From Pseudomonas sp. FP2309 (GTDB lineage Bacteria; Pseudomonadota; Gammaproteobacteria; Pseudomonadales; Pseudomonadaceae), in the NCBI RefSeq assembly GCF_030687575.1, contig NZ_CP117439.1, forward strand, positions 5,099,501 to 5,163,500: a DNA stretch of 64,000 bases, in the 5' to 3' direction. The position numbers were made by a program, and so were the translations under genes. Below are positions 18,427 to 27,544 of this stretch, in pieces (within the stretch, counting starts at the first letter, position 1; each line of letters starts with the position of its first letter). Under the pieces are notes generated by a model, which had not been told where the DNA came from, searched no databases, and saw only the letters and a program-made list of their open reading frames with translations.

Positions 18427-19588
18427 GGTCGGGCTCCAGGCGAAAACAGGCTTCCAGCGCGTTTAACAGTAGCTGCACCTGCGCCGCGCTGTGGGCGGCC
18501 GTCAACGTCACGCGCAAACGTGCGCTGCCGGCGGGCACGGTGGGCGGGCGGATCGCTGTCACCATCACACCGCGCTCCCGCAGTCGCTGGGACAAACGCA
18601 CCGCCTTGGCGCTGTCGCCGATCAGGATCGGCTGGATCGGCGTAAAGCTGTCCATCAAGTCCAGCCCCAACTGCTCGGCCCCCCGCCGGAACTGGCGGAT
18701 CAGCCCACTGAGATGTTCACGCCGCCAATGCTCGGTGCGCAGCAGCGCCAGGCTTTTGAGCGTGGCGCAAGCCAGGGCCGGCGGCTGACTGGTGGTGTAG
18801 ATATACGGGCGGGCGAACTGGATCAGGCTTTCGATCAGGTCTTCACTGCCCGCCACAAACGCGCCGGCAGTACCAAACGCTTTGCCCAGGGTGCCGACCA
18901 ATACCGGCACGTCCTCCTGGCTCAAACCGAAATGCTCGACGATCCCGCCCCCGCTGGCGCCCAACGGACCAAAACCATGGGCGTCATCGACCATCAACCA
19001 GGCGCCTTTGGCCTTGGTTTCACGGGCCAGCGCGGGCAGGTCGGCGAGGTCGCCGTCCATGCTGAACACGCCATCGGTGACCACCAACGTGTTGCCCATG
19101 GCTTTTTCCAGGCGCTTGGCCAGGCTGGCCGCGTCGTTATGCAGGTAGCGATTGAACCGCGCCCCGGACAGCAAGCCCGCGTCCAGCAAGGAGGCATGGT
19201 TAAGACGGTCTTCCAGCACCGTGTCCCCCTGCCCCACCAACGCTGTGACCGCGCCGAGGTTGGCCATGTAGCCGGTGGTAAACAACAAGGCACGCGGGCG
19301 ACCGGTCAGGTCGGCCAGGGCTTCTTCCAGCTCATGGTGCGGCGTGGCGTGGCCGACCACCAGGTGCGATGCGCCGCCGCCCACGCCCCAGCGGGCCGCA
19401 CCGGCGCGCCAGGCTTCGATCACCTGCGGGTGGTTGGCCAGGCCCAGGTAATCGTTATTGCAGAACGCCAACAGCGGTTGGCCGTCGACCACCACTTCCG
19501 GGCCTTGGGGGCTCTGGAGCAGCGGGCGCTTGCGGTAAAGGTGTTCGGCACGGCGGGCAGCGAGGCGCGCGGCGAGATCAAAAGACAT
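18419..19588 (-). CDS. bioF: BioF, 8-amino-7-oxononanoate synthase
   Basis: 389 residues, full length for this alpha-oxoamine synthase. Motifs: [13 protein letters not shown] near residue 48, [22 protein letters not shown] and the PLP-lysine region [15 protein letters not shown]. It condenses pimeloyl-ACP with alanine. It follows bioB by 142 bp with no gene between; that gap holds only a short REP-like remnant. Confidence 0.96.
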   Translation of the reverse strand: MSFDLAARLAARRAEHLYRKRPLLQSPQGPEVVVDGQPLLAFCNNDYLGLANHPQVIEAWRAGAARWGVGGGASHLVVGHATPHHELEEALADLTGRPRALLFTTGYMANLGAVTALVGQGDTVLEDRLNHASLLDAGLLSGARFNRYLHNDAASLAKRLEKAMGNTLVVTDGVFSMDGDLADLPALARETKAKGAWLMVDDAHGFGPLGASGGGIVEHFGLSQEDVPVLVGTLGKAFGTAGAFVAGSEDLIESLIQFARPYIYTTSQPPALACATLKSLALLRTEHWRREHLSGLIRQFRRGAEQLGLDLMDSFTPIQPILIGDSAKAVRLSQRLRERGVMVTAIRPPTVPAGSARLRVTLTAAHSAAQVQLLLNALEACFRLEPDHA

Positions 19589-19730
19589 GCAGGCCTCGGT
19601 AGCTCAAGTTGGACGCGGTCAAAAATGCAGGTGCGGCGCGCTCGCGAATGCGGTGGATCAGTCAGCACATCGGATGCCGATATACCTTATCTCGCGAACA
19701 CGCCCCTCCCACAGCTGGAGCTCATTTCAG

Positions 19731-20786
19731 TCACACCGCCGCGTTATAGAACTGCTCGCTGCTCTTGTGCTCCACCAGCGCCTGCTCGATCGCCGCCTGA
19801 TGCACTTCATCGGCGTGCTCTTCACGGGCTTCCGGCAGGATGCCCAGGCGCGAAAACAGCTGCATGTCCTTGTCGGCCTGCGGGTTGGCGGTAGTCAGCA
19901 GTTTGTCGCCGTAGAAGATCGAGTTGGCGCCGGCAAAAAACGCCAGGGCCTGCATCTGCTCATTCATCGCTTCACGACCGGCCGACAGGCGCACGTGGGA
20001 CTGCGGCATCAGGATGCGCGCCACCGCCAGCATGCGGATAAAGTCAAACGGGTCGATGTCTTCGGCGTTTTCCAGCGGCGTACCGGCCACCTTCACCAGC
20101 ATGTTGATCGGCACCGACTCGGGGTGCTCCGGCAGGTTGGCCAGTTGGATCAGCAGGTTGGCGCGGTCATCGAGGGATTCGCCCATGCCGAGGATGCCGC
20201 CGGAGCAGATCTTCATCCCCGAATCACGCACATAGGCCAGGGTTTGCAGGCGCTCGCTGTAGGTACGGGTGGTGATGATGCTGCCGTAGAACTCCGGCGA
20301 GGTGTCGAGGTTGTGGTTGTAGTAGTCGAGGCCGGCCTGGGCCAGGGCGTCGGTCTGATCCTGGTCGAGACGCCCCAGGGTCATGCAGGTTTCCAGACCC
20401 ATGGCCTTCACGCCTTTGACCATCTCCAGCACGTAGGGCATGTCTTTGGCCGACGGGTGCTTCCACGCCGCGCCCATGCAGAAGCGCGTGGAGCCAATGG
20501 CTTTGGCGCGAGCGGCCTCTTCGAGGACCTTCTGCACTTCCATCAGTTTTTCTTTTTCCAGGCCCGTGTTGTAGTGGCCCGACTGCGGACAATATTTGCA
20601 ATCTTCCGGGCAGGCGCCGGTCTTGATCGACAGCAGGGTCGACACCTGCACGCGGTTGGCATCGAAATGCGCGCGGTGCACGGTCTGCGCCTGGAACAAC
20701 AGGTCATTGAACGGCTGCACGAACAGTGCTTTGACTTCGGCCAGGGACCAATCGTGACGCAGGGTGGCAGTGGTGCTGGCGCTCAT
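19731..20786 (-). CDS. bioB: BioB, biotin synthase (radical SAM)
   Basis: 351 residues with the radical-SAM motif CPEDCKYC (C-x3-C-x2-C) and downstream family residues in [21 protein letters not shown] and [20 protein letters not shown], including the arginine/cysteines near the auxiliary 2Fe-2S cluster. It inserts sulfur into dethiobiotin. First gene of the minus-strand biotin operon, divergent from comF across 92 bp that should hold both promoters. Confidence 0.97.
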   Translation of the reverse strand: MSASTTATLRHDWSLAEVKALFVQPFNDLLFQAQTVHRAHFDANRVQVSTLLSIKTGACPEDCKYCPQSGHYNTGLEKEKLMEVQKVLEEAARAKAIGSTRFCMGAAWKHPSAKDMPYVLEMVKGVKAMGLETCMTLGRLDQDQTDALAQAGLDYYNHNLDTSPEFYGSIITTRTYSERLQTLAYVRDSGMKICSGGILGMGESLDDRANLLIQLANLPEHPESVPINMLVKVAGTPLENAEDIDPFDFIRMLAVARILMPQSHVRLSAGREAMNEQMQALAFFAGANSIFYGDKLLTTANPQADKDMQLFSRLGILPEAREEHADEVHQAAIEQALVEHKSSEQFYNAAV

Positions 20787-20878
20787 GGGCGATTCCTTGA
20801 TTATGCTTTGACATGCGCTGCGGGAAGGGCAATACCCACAGGCGCGACACGGATGCTCGGCATATTTAAGGAAGATTC

Positions 20879-21616
20879 ATGCACTGTCAACCAAGGCACA
20901 AACACGAAGTTTACATCTGGTCAAAAAACACTCAGACCTGCTTGATCTGCGATGAACCCACGGAAACCGACGATTCGGTGTGCAATGCCTGCGAAACCGA
21001 ATTGCCCTGGCTGATGGAACACTGCGAAGTCTGCGCCCTGCCCTTACCGCTGGACGGCCTGATCTGCGGCCAGTGCCAGCGGCAGCCGCCGGCGTTTACC
21101 CAGGTGATCGCGCCCTGGACCTACAGTTTTCCCGTCGACAGCCTGATCAGCCGCTTCAAGCACCAGGCACGCTGGCCCCTGGGACGCATGCTGGGGCGCC
21201 TACTGGGGCACCACCTGCAACATCGTTTTGATAACACGGCACTTACCCGCCCGGACGCCCTGCTGCCGGTGCCCATGGCCGCCAAGCGTCTGCGCGAACG
21301 CGGCTACAACCAGGCGCTGATGCTGGCACGCTGGCTCAGCACCGACCTGAACATCCCCTGTGATGAGCACGTGCTGTTACGTCCCCGCGAAACCCTGGCG
21401 CAACAAGCCCTCGACGCCAAGACCCGCAAGCACAACTTGCTCGGCGCGTTTGCCCTGACCGCCGACGCGCAAGTGCAAGGGCGTCACGTGGCCTTGGTGG
21501 ACGACGTACTCACCACCGGGGCCACCGCCCACAGCCTGGCGCGGCTGTTGATCAACGCCGGCGCGCGGCAAGTGGACGTGTACTGCGTGGCCCGCACGCC
21601 CAAGCCCGGCACTTGA
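20879..21616 (+). CDS. comF: ComF-family phosphoribosyltransferase-like protein
   Basis: 245 residues. The N-terminus has two zinc-ribbon pairs (CLIC...CNAC and CEVC...CGQC). The C-terminal half is a type I phosphoribosyltransferase fold with the PRPP loop VALVDDVLTTGATAH. ComF proteins (GntX in E. coli) act in DNA uptake and use of DNA as nutrient, with biochemical role unresolved. An AAGGAAG sequence precedes the ATG. It is divergent from bioB, as in many pseudomonads. Confidence 0.92.
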   Translation: MHCQPRHKHEVYIWSKNTQTCLICDEPTETDDSVCNACETELPWLMEHCEVCALPLPLDGLICGQCQRQPPAFTQVIAPWTYSFPVDSLISRFKHQARWPLGRMLGRLLGHHLQHRFDNTALTRPDALLPVPMAAKRLRERGYNQALMLARWLSTDLNIPCDEHVLLRPRETLAQQALDAKTRKHNLLGAFALTADAQVQGRHVALVDDVLTTGATAHSLARLLINAGARQVDVYCVARTPKPGT

Positions 21617-21662
21617 CTCCGGTGCCTCGCAGCCGCAACGTCCGCTCATTCCCACACAGCGT

Positions 21663-22433
21663 ATGCCCATGTCACTCCCGACCTCTCTGAGCCAACATAT
21701 AGTGCGCCGCCCCCAGCGCATCGCCTTGCTCGCCCATATCTGCGAGCAGGGCTCCATCACGCGCGCCGCCAAAAGCGCCGGCCTGAGTTACAAGGCCGCC
21801 TGGGACGCCATCGATGAGCTGAACAACCTCGCGCAAAAACCCCTGGTGGAACGCAGTGTCGGCGGCAAAGGCGGTGGCGGTGCCAGGCTCACCGCCGAAG
21901 GTGAACGAGTGCTGCGCCTTTACCAACGCCTGCAAGTGCTGCAAGCACAAGTGCTGGGCTCGGACGACGCCACCAGTGACTTCCACCTGCTCGGCCGCTT
22001 GATGCTGCGTACCAGCGCACGCAACCAGTTGCATGGCCAGGTCAGCGCGATTGAACGCCATGGCCGCAACGACTTGATCCATCTGCAACTGGCGGACGGG
22101 CTGGTGCTCACCGCGCAAATCACCCACGACAGCACGCAACGGCTGGAGCTGGAGCCGGGCGTGGAAGTGGTCGCCTTGATCAAGGCCGGCTGGCTGGAAC
22201 TGCTCGCGCCGCTGGCAACTGCAACACTTGGACACAATTGCTTGAGCGGCACCGTCGCGGCGATTTTCGATGCGGACGATGGTCCCAGCGAAGTGCGCAT
22301 CAACCTGCCCAACGGTCTGGTTCTATACGCGCTGGCGCAGCCCGAGGCGCTCACGGCCCTGGGTACCGCCGAGGGCCAGGCAATCCGGGTGCAATTCGCA
22401 CCCAGCCATGTGCTGCTCGGCACGCCCGTCTGA
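21663..22433 (+). CDS. ModE-like transcriptional regulator with TOBE domains
   Basis: 256 residues (or 254 if the ATG at 21669 is used). An N-terminal winged helix-turn-helix of LysR/ModE type (GSITRAAKSAGLSYKAAWDA) is followed by two molybdate/tungstate-binding TOBE (Mop) domains, around residues 120-185 and 190-254, each with a RNQLHGQVSAI- or NCLSGTVAAI-like start. ModE dimers sense molybdate and control molybdenum uptake and molybdoenzyme genes. No modABC genes are nearby, so the targets are distant. Confidence 0.9.
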   Translation: MPMSLPTSLSQHIVRRPQRIALLAHICEQGSITRAAKSAGLSYKAAWDAIDELNNLAQKPLVERSVGGKGGGGARLTAEGERVLRLYQRLQVLQAQVLGSDDATSDFHLLGRLMLRTSARNQLHGQVSAIERHGRNDLIHLQLADGLVLTAQITHDSTQRLELEPGVEVVALIKAGWLELLAPLATATLGHNCLSGTVAAIFDADDGPSEVRINLPNGLVLYALAQPEALTALGTAEGQAIRVQFAPSHVLLGTPV

Positions 22434-22525
22434 TTGGCTGCCTCGGCGCCTGAGCCTTCAAACTGCAACAGTTTCGTCACAACGGCTGCTTAAGGTGTTG
22501 GCAAAAAGCACTCAAGGAGCCTGAG

Positions 22526-24424
22526 ATGAACCTATTAGAAGAGAACCAAGCCACCGACCTCGAACAAATGGTCGGCCTGACCCGCCGTCGCTTTATCGGC
22601 GCCGGTGCACTGTGCGGCGCGGCGATGTTCCTGGGCGGCAACCTGCTCAGCCGCAGCGCCCTGGCCGTAAATGCCGCGTCCGCCAGCCCGCTGCTGGGTT
22701 TCACCAGCATCGCCGCCGCCACCAGCGACACCATCACCCTGCCGCCAGGCTACAGCGCCTCGGTGCTGATCAGTTGGGGCCAGCCACTGCACAAGAACGC
22801 GCCGGCCTTCGACCCGTCCGGCAACGGCACGGCCAAGGCCCAGGAGCAGCAGTTCGGCGACAACAACGACGGCATGAGCCTGTTTGCCTTCCCCGGTGAC
22901 GACAACCGCGCGCTGATGGCGATCAACAACGAATACACCAACTACCGCTACCTCTACGCCCACGGCGGCGCACCGCAATCAGCCGAAGATGTGCGCAAGG
23001 CCCAGGCCAGCGAAGGCGTGTCGGTGATCGAAATCCGGCGCAAGGGCGACACCTGGCAGTTCGTCCAGGACTCGCGCTACAACCGGCGCATTCACGGCAA
23101 CTCGCCGATCCGCCTGAGCGGCCCCGCCGCCGGTCACGACTGGCTGAAAACCAGCGCCGACACGTCCGGCAAAAAAGCCCTCGGCACGTTCCAGAACTGC
23201 GCCAATGGCAAGACGCCGTGGGGCACTTATCTGACATGTGAAGAGAACTTCACCGACTGCTTCGGCAGCAGCAACCCACAGCAAACCTTCGATGCCGGGC
23301 AAAAACGCTACGGCGTGGTGGCGGCCAGCAAGGACATCAACTGGCACCTGCACGACCCGCGTTTCGACATGGCCAAGAACCCGAACGAACTCAATCGACA
23401 TGGCTGGGTAGTGGAAATCGACCCGTTCGACCCGCAATCCACCCCGGTCAAACGCACCGCCCTGGGCCGTTTCAAACACGAGAACGCGGCGCTTGCCGAA
23501 ACCCGTGATGGCCGCGCCGTGGTGTACATGGGCGATGACGAACGCGGCGAGTTCATCTACAAGTTCGTCAGCCGCGACAAGATCAACCACAAAAACCCCA
23601 AGGCCAACAAAGACCTGCTCGACCACGGCACCTTATATGTGGCGATCTTCGACGCGGGCGACGGCGACGCCGATCATCCGAAGGGCAAAGGCCAGTGGGT
23701 GGAGTTGACCCATGGCAAAAACGGCATCGATGCCGCCAGCGGTTTCGCCAGCCAGGCCGAAGTGTTGATCCACGCGCGCCTGGCCGCCAGCGTGGTCAAG
23801 GCCACACGCATGGACCGCCCGGAATGGATCGTGGTCAGCCCCACCGACGGCCAGGTCTACTGCACCCTGACCAACAACGCCAAACGCGGCGAAGACGGCC
23901 AACCGGTGGGCGGCCCCAACCCACGGGAGAAGAACGTCTACGGCCAGATCCTGCGCTGGAAGGCCAATGCCGATGACCACGGCGCCGCCGACTTCAGTTG
24001 GGACCTGTTTGTGGTGGCCGGCAACCCCGGCATTCACGCCGGCAAGCCCAAGGGCGGCTCGTCCAACATCAACCCGCAGAACATGTTCAACAGCCCCGAC
24101 GGCCTGGGTTTCGACAAGGCCGGGCGCCTGTGGATTCTCACTGACGGCGACTACAGCAACGCAGGCGACTTCGCCGGCATGGGCAATAACCAGATGCTGT
24201 GCGCCGACCCGGTCACCGGGGAAATTCGTCGATTCATGGTGGGACCAGTGGCCTGTGAGGTGACAGGGATCAGCTTCTCGCCGGATCAAAAAACGCTGTT
24301 TGTGGGGATTCAACACCCCGGCGAAACCGGTGGTTCGACCTGGCCGGAGCACCTGCCCAATGGCAAACCGCGCTCCTCGGTGATGGCGATTCGGCGCGAT
24401 GATGGCGGGATTGTGGGCGCCTGA
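22526..24424 (+). CDS. PhoX-family (DUF839) Tat-exported phosphatase
   Basis: 632 residues. The N-terminal region has a twin-arginine signal, LTRRRFIGAGALCGAAMFLG ending near SRSALA, so the protein should be exported folded. The rest is a PhoX/DUF839 beta-propeller: LMAINNEYTN, TWGTYLTCEENFTDCFG-like segment (here TPWGTYLTCEENF), DDERGEFIYKFVS, SPDGLGFDKAGRLWI and SFSPDQKTLFVGIQHPGE. PhoX enzymes are calcium/iron-dependent alkaline phosphatases induced by phosphate starvation. AGGAG lies seven to eight bases before the ATG. No clear Pho box was recognised in the 92 bp upstream. Confidence 0.9.
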   Translation: MNLLEENQATDLEQMVGLTRRRFIGAGALCGAAMFLGGNLLSRSALAVNAASASPLLGFTSIAAATSDTITLPPGYSASVLISWGQPLHKNAPAFDPSGNGTAKAQEQQFGDNNDGMSLFAFPGDDNRALMAINNEYTNYRYLYAHGGAPQSAEDVRKAQASEGVSVIEIRRKGDTWQFVQDSRYNRRIHGNSPIRLSGPAAGHDWLKTSADTSGKKALGTFQNCANGKTPWGTYLTCEENFTDCFGSSNPQQTFDAGQKRYGVVAASKDINWHLHDPRFDMAKNPNELNRHGWVVEIDPFDPQSTPVKRTALGRFKHENAALAETRDGRAVVYMGDDERGEFIYKFVSRDKINHKNPKANKDLLDHGTLYVAIFDAGDGDADHPKGKGQWVELTHGKNGIDAASGFASQAEVLIHARLAASVVKATRMDRPEWIVVSPTDGQVYCTLTNNAKRGEDGQPVGGPNPREKNVYGQILRWKANADDHGAADFSWDLFVVAGNPGIHAGKPKGGSSNINPQNMFNSPDGLGFDKAGRLWILTDGDYSNAGDFAGMGNNQMLCADPVTGEIRRFMVGPVACEVTGISFSPDQKTLFVGIQHPGETGGSTWPEHLPNGKPRSSVMAIRRDDGGIVGA

Positions 24425-24431
24425 CTGACCG

Positions 24432-24481
24432 CCATCGGGGCAAGACCCGCCCACCCATGTGGGAGGGGCTTACCCCGATGG
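24432..24481. repeat. REP-like inverted repeat
   Basis: CCATCGGGG and CCCCGATGG arms enclose AAG...CTT and a GTGGG-type core (CCCACCCATGTGGGAGGGG). This is the common Pseudomonas intergenic REP type. It lies seven bases after the phoX-like stop and may serve as its transcript end. Confidence 0.8.
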
Positions 24482-24567
24482 TGATACTCAAGTCGCCCCC
24501 CTATCGCAAGCCGTGTGCGTTACCATACCCGGCCGGACGCGGCGCCCTGCTGCGCGCAGGAGTTCGC

Positions 24568-25542
24568 ATGGCCCATCCGTTTGAAACACTTACCCCTGAT
24601 CTGGTACTCGACGCCGTCGAAAGCATCGGGTTCCTCAGCGATGCTCGCGTGCTGGCGCTCAACAGCTACGAAAACCGCGTGTATCAGGTGGGCATCGAAG
24701 ACGGTGAACCGCTGATCGCCAAGTTCTATCGTCCCCAGCGCTGGACCAACGAAGCGATTCTTGAAGAACACCGCTTCACCTTCGAACTGGCCGAATGCGA
24801 CGTGCCGGTAGTCGCACCCCTTATCCACAACGGCGAAAGCCTGTTCGAACACGCAGGCTTTCGCTTCACCCTGTTTCCCCGTCGTGGCGGCCGCGCGCCG
24901 GAGCCGGGCAATCTCGACCAACTGTATCGCCTCGGGCAATTGCTCGGCCGCTTGCATGCGGTGGGTTCCACCCGTGCGTTCGAACACCGCGAAGCCTTGG
25001 GCGTGAAGAACTTCGGTCACGACTCCCTGAACACCCTGCTCGAAGGCAACTTTATTCCCAAGAGCCTGCTGCCGGCCTACGAGTCGGTGGCCCGCGACCT
25101 GCTCAAGCGCGTCGAAGAGGTGTACAAGGCCACACCGCACAAGAACATCCGCATGCATGGCGATTGCCACCCTGGCAACATGATGTGCCGCGACGAGATG
25201 TTTCATATCGTCGACCTGGATGACTGCCGCATGGGCCCCGCCGTACAGGACCTGTGGATGATGCTCGCCGGCGACCGTCAGGAATGCCTGGGCCAGCTGT
25301 CGGAATTGATGGACGGCTATCAAGAGTTCCACGACTTTGACCCGCGCGAACTGGCCTTGATCGAACCGCTGCGCGCCCTGCGCCTGATGCACTACAGCGC
25401 CTGGCTGGCCCGGCGCTGGGACGACCCGGCGTTCCCCCACAGCTTCCCGTGGTTCGGCAGCGAGCGCTATTGGGGCGACCAGGTGTTGGCGTTGCGCGAG
25501 CAACTGTCGGCGCTCAACGAAGAACCGCTGAAACTCTTCTGA
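24568..25542 (+). CDS. srkA: SrkA/YihE-type stress-response kinase
   Basis: 324 residues from the ATG at 24568 (MAHPFETLTPDLVLDAVESI), with GCAGGAG upstream; an in-frame start at 24457 would cross the REP element. The aminoglycoside-phosphotransferase-like kinase fold shows the catalytic loop RMHGDCHPGNMM and metal site HIVDLDDCRMGPAVQDLW. In E. coli, SrkA is a Ser/Thr kinase that protects against stress-induced death and is linked to Cpx. PA0486 holds the equivalent position (recollection). Confidence 0.93.
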   Translation: MAHPFETLTPDLVLDAVESIGFLSDARVLALNSYENRVYQVGIEDGEPLIAKFYRPQRWTNEAILEEHRFTFELAECDVPVVAPLIHNGESLFEHAGFRFTLFPRRGGRAPEPGNLDQLYRLGQLLGRLHAVGSTRAFEHREALGVKNFGHDSLNTLLEGNFIPKSLLPAYESVARDLLKRVEEVYKATPHKNIRMHGDCHPGNMMCRDEMFHIVDLDDCRMGPAVQDLWMMLAGDRQECLGQLSELMDGYQEFHDFDPRELALIEPLRALRLMHYSAWLARRWDDPAFPHSFPWFGSERYWGDQVLALREQLSALNEEPLKLF

Positions 25543-25552
25543 CCGCATTGGT

Positions 25553-25587
25553 TTTATGGGGAGCAGGCTCGCTGCCGTCCCCATAAA
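25553..25587. repeat. Inverted repeat (REP-like)
   Basis: TTTATGGGGA and TCCCCATAAA arms of ten bases surround a GCAGGCTCGCTGC-type core, ten bases after the srkA stop. Confidence 0.7.
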
Positions 25588-25656
25588 GCAGGTCCCATTG
25601 CGTGACAAATATCCTTACAATCGCGCTTTGTTAGCTGCCTAAGCAAGGATTCTGCA

Positions 25657-26541
25657 ATGCACGCCGCCAACCCCCGCAAGGGGTACATCATGGGCCTGAG
25701 CGCCTACGTCATCTGGGGTCTGTTCCCGCTCTACTTCAAAGCCATCGCCAGCGTACCCGCCGCCGAAATCATCGTGCACCGCGTGCTGTGGTCGGCGTTG
25801 TTCGGCGCGCTGCTGTTGATGGTATGGAAACACCCCGGCTGGTTCCGTGAGCTGCGTGACAACCCCAGGCGCCTGGCGATTCTGGCCTTGAGTGGCTCAT
25901 TGATTGCGGGTAACTGGCTGACCTATGTGTGGTCGGTGAACAGCGGGCGCATGCTCGAAGCGAGCCTGGGTTATTACATCAACCCGCTGGTAAACGTACT
26001 GCTGGGCATGCTGCTGCTCGGCGAACGCCTGCGCCGCCTGCAATGGGTCGCCGTCGGGCTGGCTGCGGTGGGCGTGGCGCAACAGGTGTGGCAGGTGGGC
26101 AGCTTGCCGTGGGTGTCGCTGGTGTTGGCGCTGACCTTTGGTTTCTACGGTTTGATTCGCAAGCAGGCGCCGGTCAAGGCACTGCCCGGGCTGGTGGTGG
26201 AAACCTGGATGCTGGTGCCGATTGCCGTGGCGTGGTTGCTGTTCAACCCAAGCGCCCACAGTGCCCAGCTTGAATTCTGGAGCACCACCGAAGCCTGGTG
26301 GTTGGTGGCCGCAGGCCCGGTCACGCTGATCCCGTTGGTATGCTTCAACGCCGCCGCGCGGCATTTGCCCTACACAGCCCTGGGCTTTTTGCAGTACGTG
26401 GCGCCGACCCTGGTGTTGCTCGAAGCCGTGCTGCTGTTCGGTGAACACCTGGCGCCGAGCACGTTGCTGGCCTTCGCGTTTATCTGGGTCGGGCTGGCGG
26501 TCTACAGCGTGGACGCCTGGCTGACCGTGCGAAAACGCTGA
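25657..26541 (+). CDS. rarD: RarD-family EamA transporter
   Basis: 294 residues with about ten hydrophobic helices in two EamA/DMT repeats. Family segments: KGYIMGLSAYVIWGLFPLYF at the start, SLIAGNWLTYVWSVNSGRML EASLGYYINPL and GFLQYVAPTLVLLEAVLLFG. RarD proteins are inner-membrane exporters or permeases; the substrate is unproven (chloramphenicol sensitivity gave the name). Alternative start at 25690 (MGLSAYVIW). Confidence 0.92.
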   Translation: MHAANPRKGYIMGLSAYVIWGLFPLYFKAIASVPAAEIIVHRVLWSALFGALLLMVWKHPGWFRELRDNPRRLAILALSGSLIAGNWLTYVWSVNSGRMLEASLGYYINPLVNVLLGMLLLGERLRRLQWVAVGLAAVGVAQQVWQVGSLPWVSLVLALTFGFYGLIRKQAPVKALPGLVVETWMLVPIAVAWLLFNPSAHSAQLEFWSTTEAWWLVAAGPVTLIPLVCFNAAARHLPYTALGFLQYVAPTLVLLEAVLLFGEHLAPSTLLAFAFIWVGLAVYSVDAWLTVRKR

Positions 26542-26560
26542 TCAAATAACGCACAAACCT

Positions 26561-26725
26561 CTGCAAGCCACGGCGCGCGTGGCTTGCAGACATTCACCCC
26601 AAGGTTATCCACAACCTGATCCCCGCCATTTGTGCACAAGCCTTTGAAACTGCTCGTTTTTTGCTCAGTTCGTGCAAAGCCACGGCTGGCGTGGCCCTGC
26701 GCCGGGTCTCTACAGGTTATCCACA
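26561..26725. repeat. Duplicated module: palindrome plus perfect DnaA box
   Basis: Two related units lie between rarD and the gcvR-like gene. Unit 1 has the palindrome CTGCAAGCCACG/CGTGGCTTGCAG (26561-26589), then TTATCCACA 15 bases later (26605-26613). Unit 2 has the degenerate copy GCAAAGCCACG/CGTGGCCCTGC (26674-26702), then TTATCCACA 14 bases later (26717-26725). The offset is 112-113 bp. A third TTATCCACA, reversed, is at 27074-27082 inside the gcvR-like gene. There is no dnaA or AT-rich unwinding region, so this is not an obvious origin. Confidence 0.65.
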
Positions 26726-26764
26726 GGCCCATGCAAGATTTCCATGCATAACCCTGTGGGCAAA

Positions 26765-27277
26765 TCACTCCTCGTTGCGCAGCTCCACCATCAAATCGTC
26801 GGCCAGGGTTTCCAGGGCTTCCTGCAACTTATCCAGGGACAAGGTTGCCGGCACCTGCAATAAGGCCTCGGCATTGAACAGCGGATCACCGCTCATCGGC
26901 GCCGGCCGCACATCGGTGCTCAGGCGCTCCAGGTTGACCCCCTGCTTGCTCAACAGCGCGGTGATTTCCCGCACGATGCCCGCGCGGTCATTGCCCACCA
27001 GCGTCATTACGATGGATTTGGAGGTCGACGCCTGCCCGCTGCTGCCCTCACCCACCAGCACCCGAATGCCGTGTGTGGATAAGTCTTCCAGCGCCCCTAC
27101 CAATGCCTGACGATTCTCCGTCGGCACGCTGACCCGCAGGATCCCGGCAAACTGCCCGGCCATATGGGCCATGCGGCTTTCCAGCCAGTTACCGCCGTGA
27201 GCGGCGATGTTCTGCGCGATGCGTTCAACCAGGCCGGGTTTGTCGGCGGCGATAATTGTGAGTACAAGATGGTCCAT
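26765..27277 (-). CDS. GcvR-like ACT-domain regulator
   Basis: 170 residues made of two ACT domains: HLVLTIIAADKPGLVERIAQ NIAAHGGNWLESRM (residues 3-75) and SIVMTLVGNDRAGIVREITALL (about 87-165). In E. coli, GcvR binds and blocks the activator GcvA to repress glycine cleavage genes; many Pseudomonas proteins carry this annotation without a GcvA test. The direct neighbours are rarD (upstream region with DnaA boxes at its 3' side) and divergent glcB. Confidence 0.85.
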   Translation of the reverse strand: MDHLVLTIIAADKPGLVERIAQNIAAHGGNWLESRMAHMAGQFAGILRVSVPTENRQALVGALEDLSTHGIRVLVGEGSSGQASTSKSIVMTLVGNDRAGIVREITALLSKQGVNLERLSTDVRPAPMSGDPLFNAEALLQVPATLSLDKLQEALETLADDLMVELRNEE

Positions 27278-27380
27278 GGCGAAGCCCTCTGGAATTCAAT
27301 CTACAAGGTGGACCCGAGGGCCCTCGAAAACAAATCGTGTACCATTTTTATTTTTATCTGGAACAATCCAATAGTTTTTT

Positions 27381-27397
27381 GAGAACATCCCGTTCTC
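27381..27397. promoter_or_regulatory. GAGAAC-N5-GTTCTC palindrome in the glcB upstream region
   Basis: Six-base inverted arms with a five-base spacer lie about 150 bp upstream of glcB. The 267-bp region 27278-27544 between the divergent gcvR-like gene and glcB is notably AT-rich compared with its surroundings and holds no gene. The binding factor is unknown. Confidence 0.35.
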
Positions 27398-27544
27398 CGC
27401 TGTGACCGTACGACCAAAGTGGGTCGCTAAACGACGTATTTAGTCTAATTTTCACAACCACCAGGCATCATGTAGTATGCCCAACCGTGCACTACATAAT
27501 GAAAATCTGAATCAGCGCATAAGCTCCGCAGAGTGAGGCAAGAG

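Noticed and set aside
26561..26725. Replication origin
   Set aside because: Only three DnaA boxes, no AT-rich unwinding region and no dnaA, dnaN or rpmH nearby.
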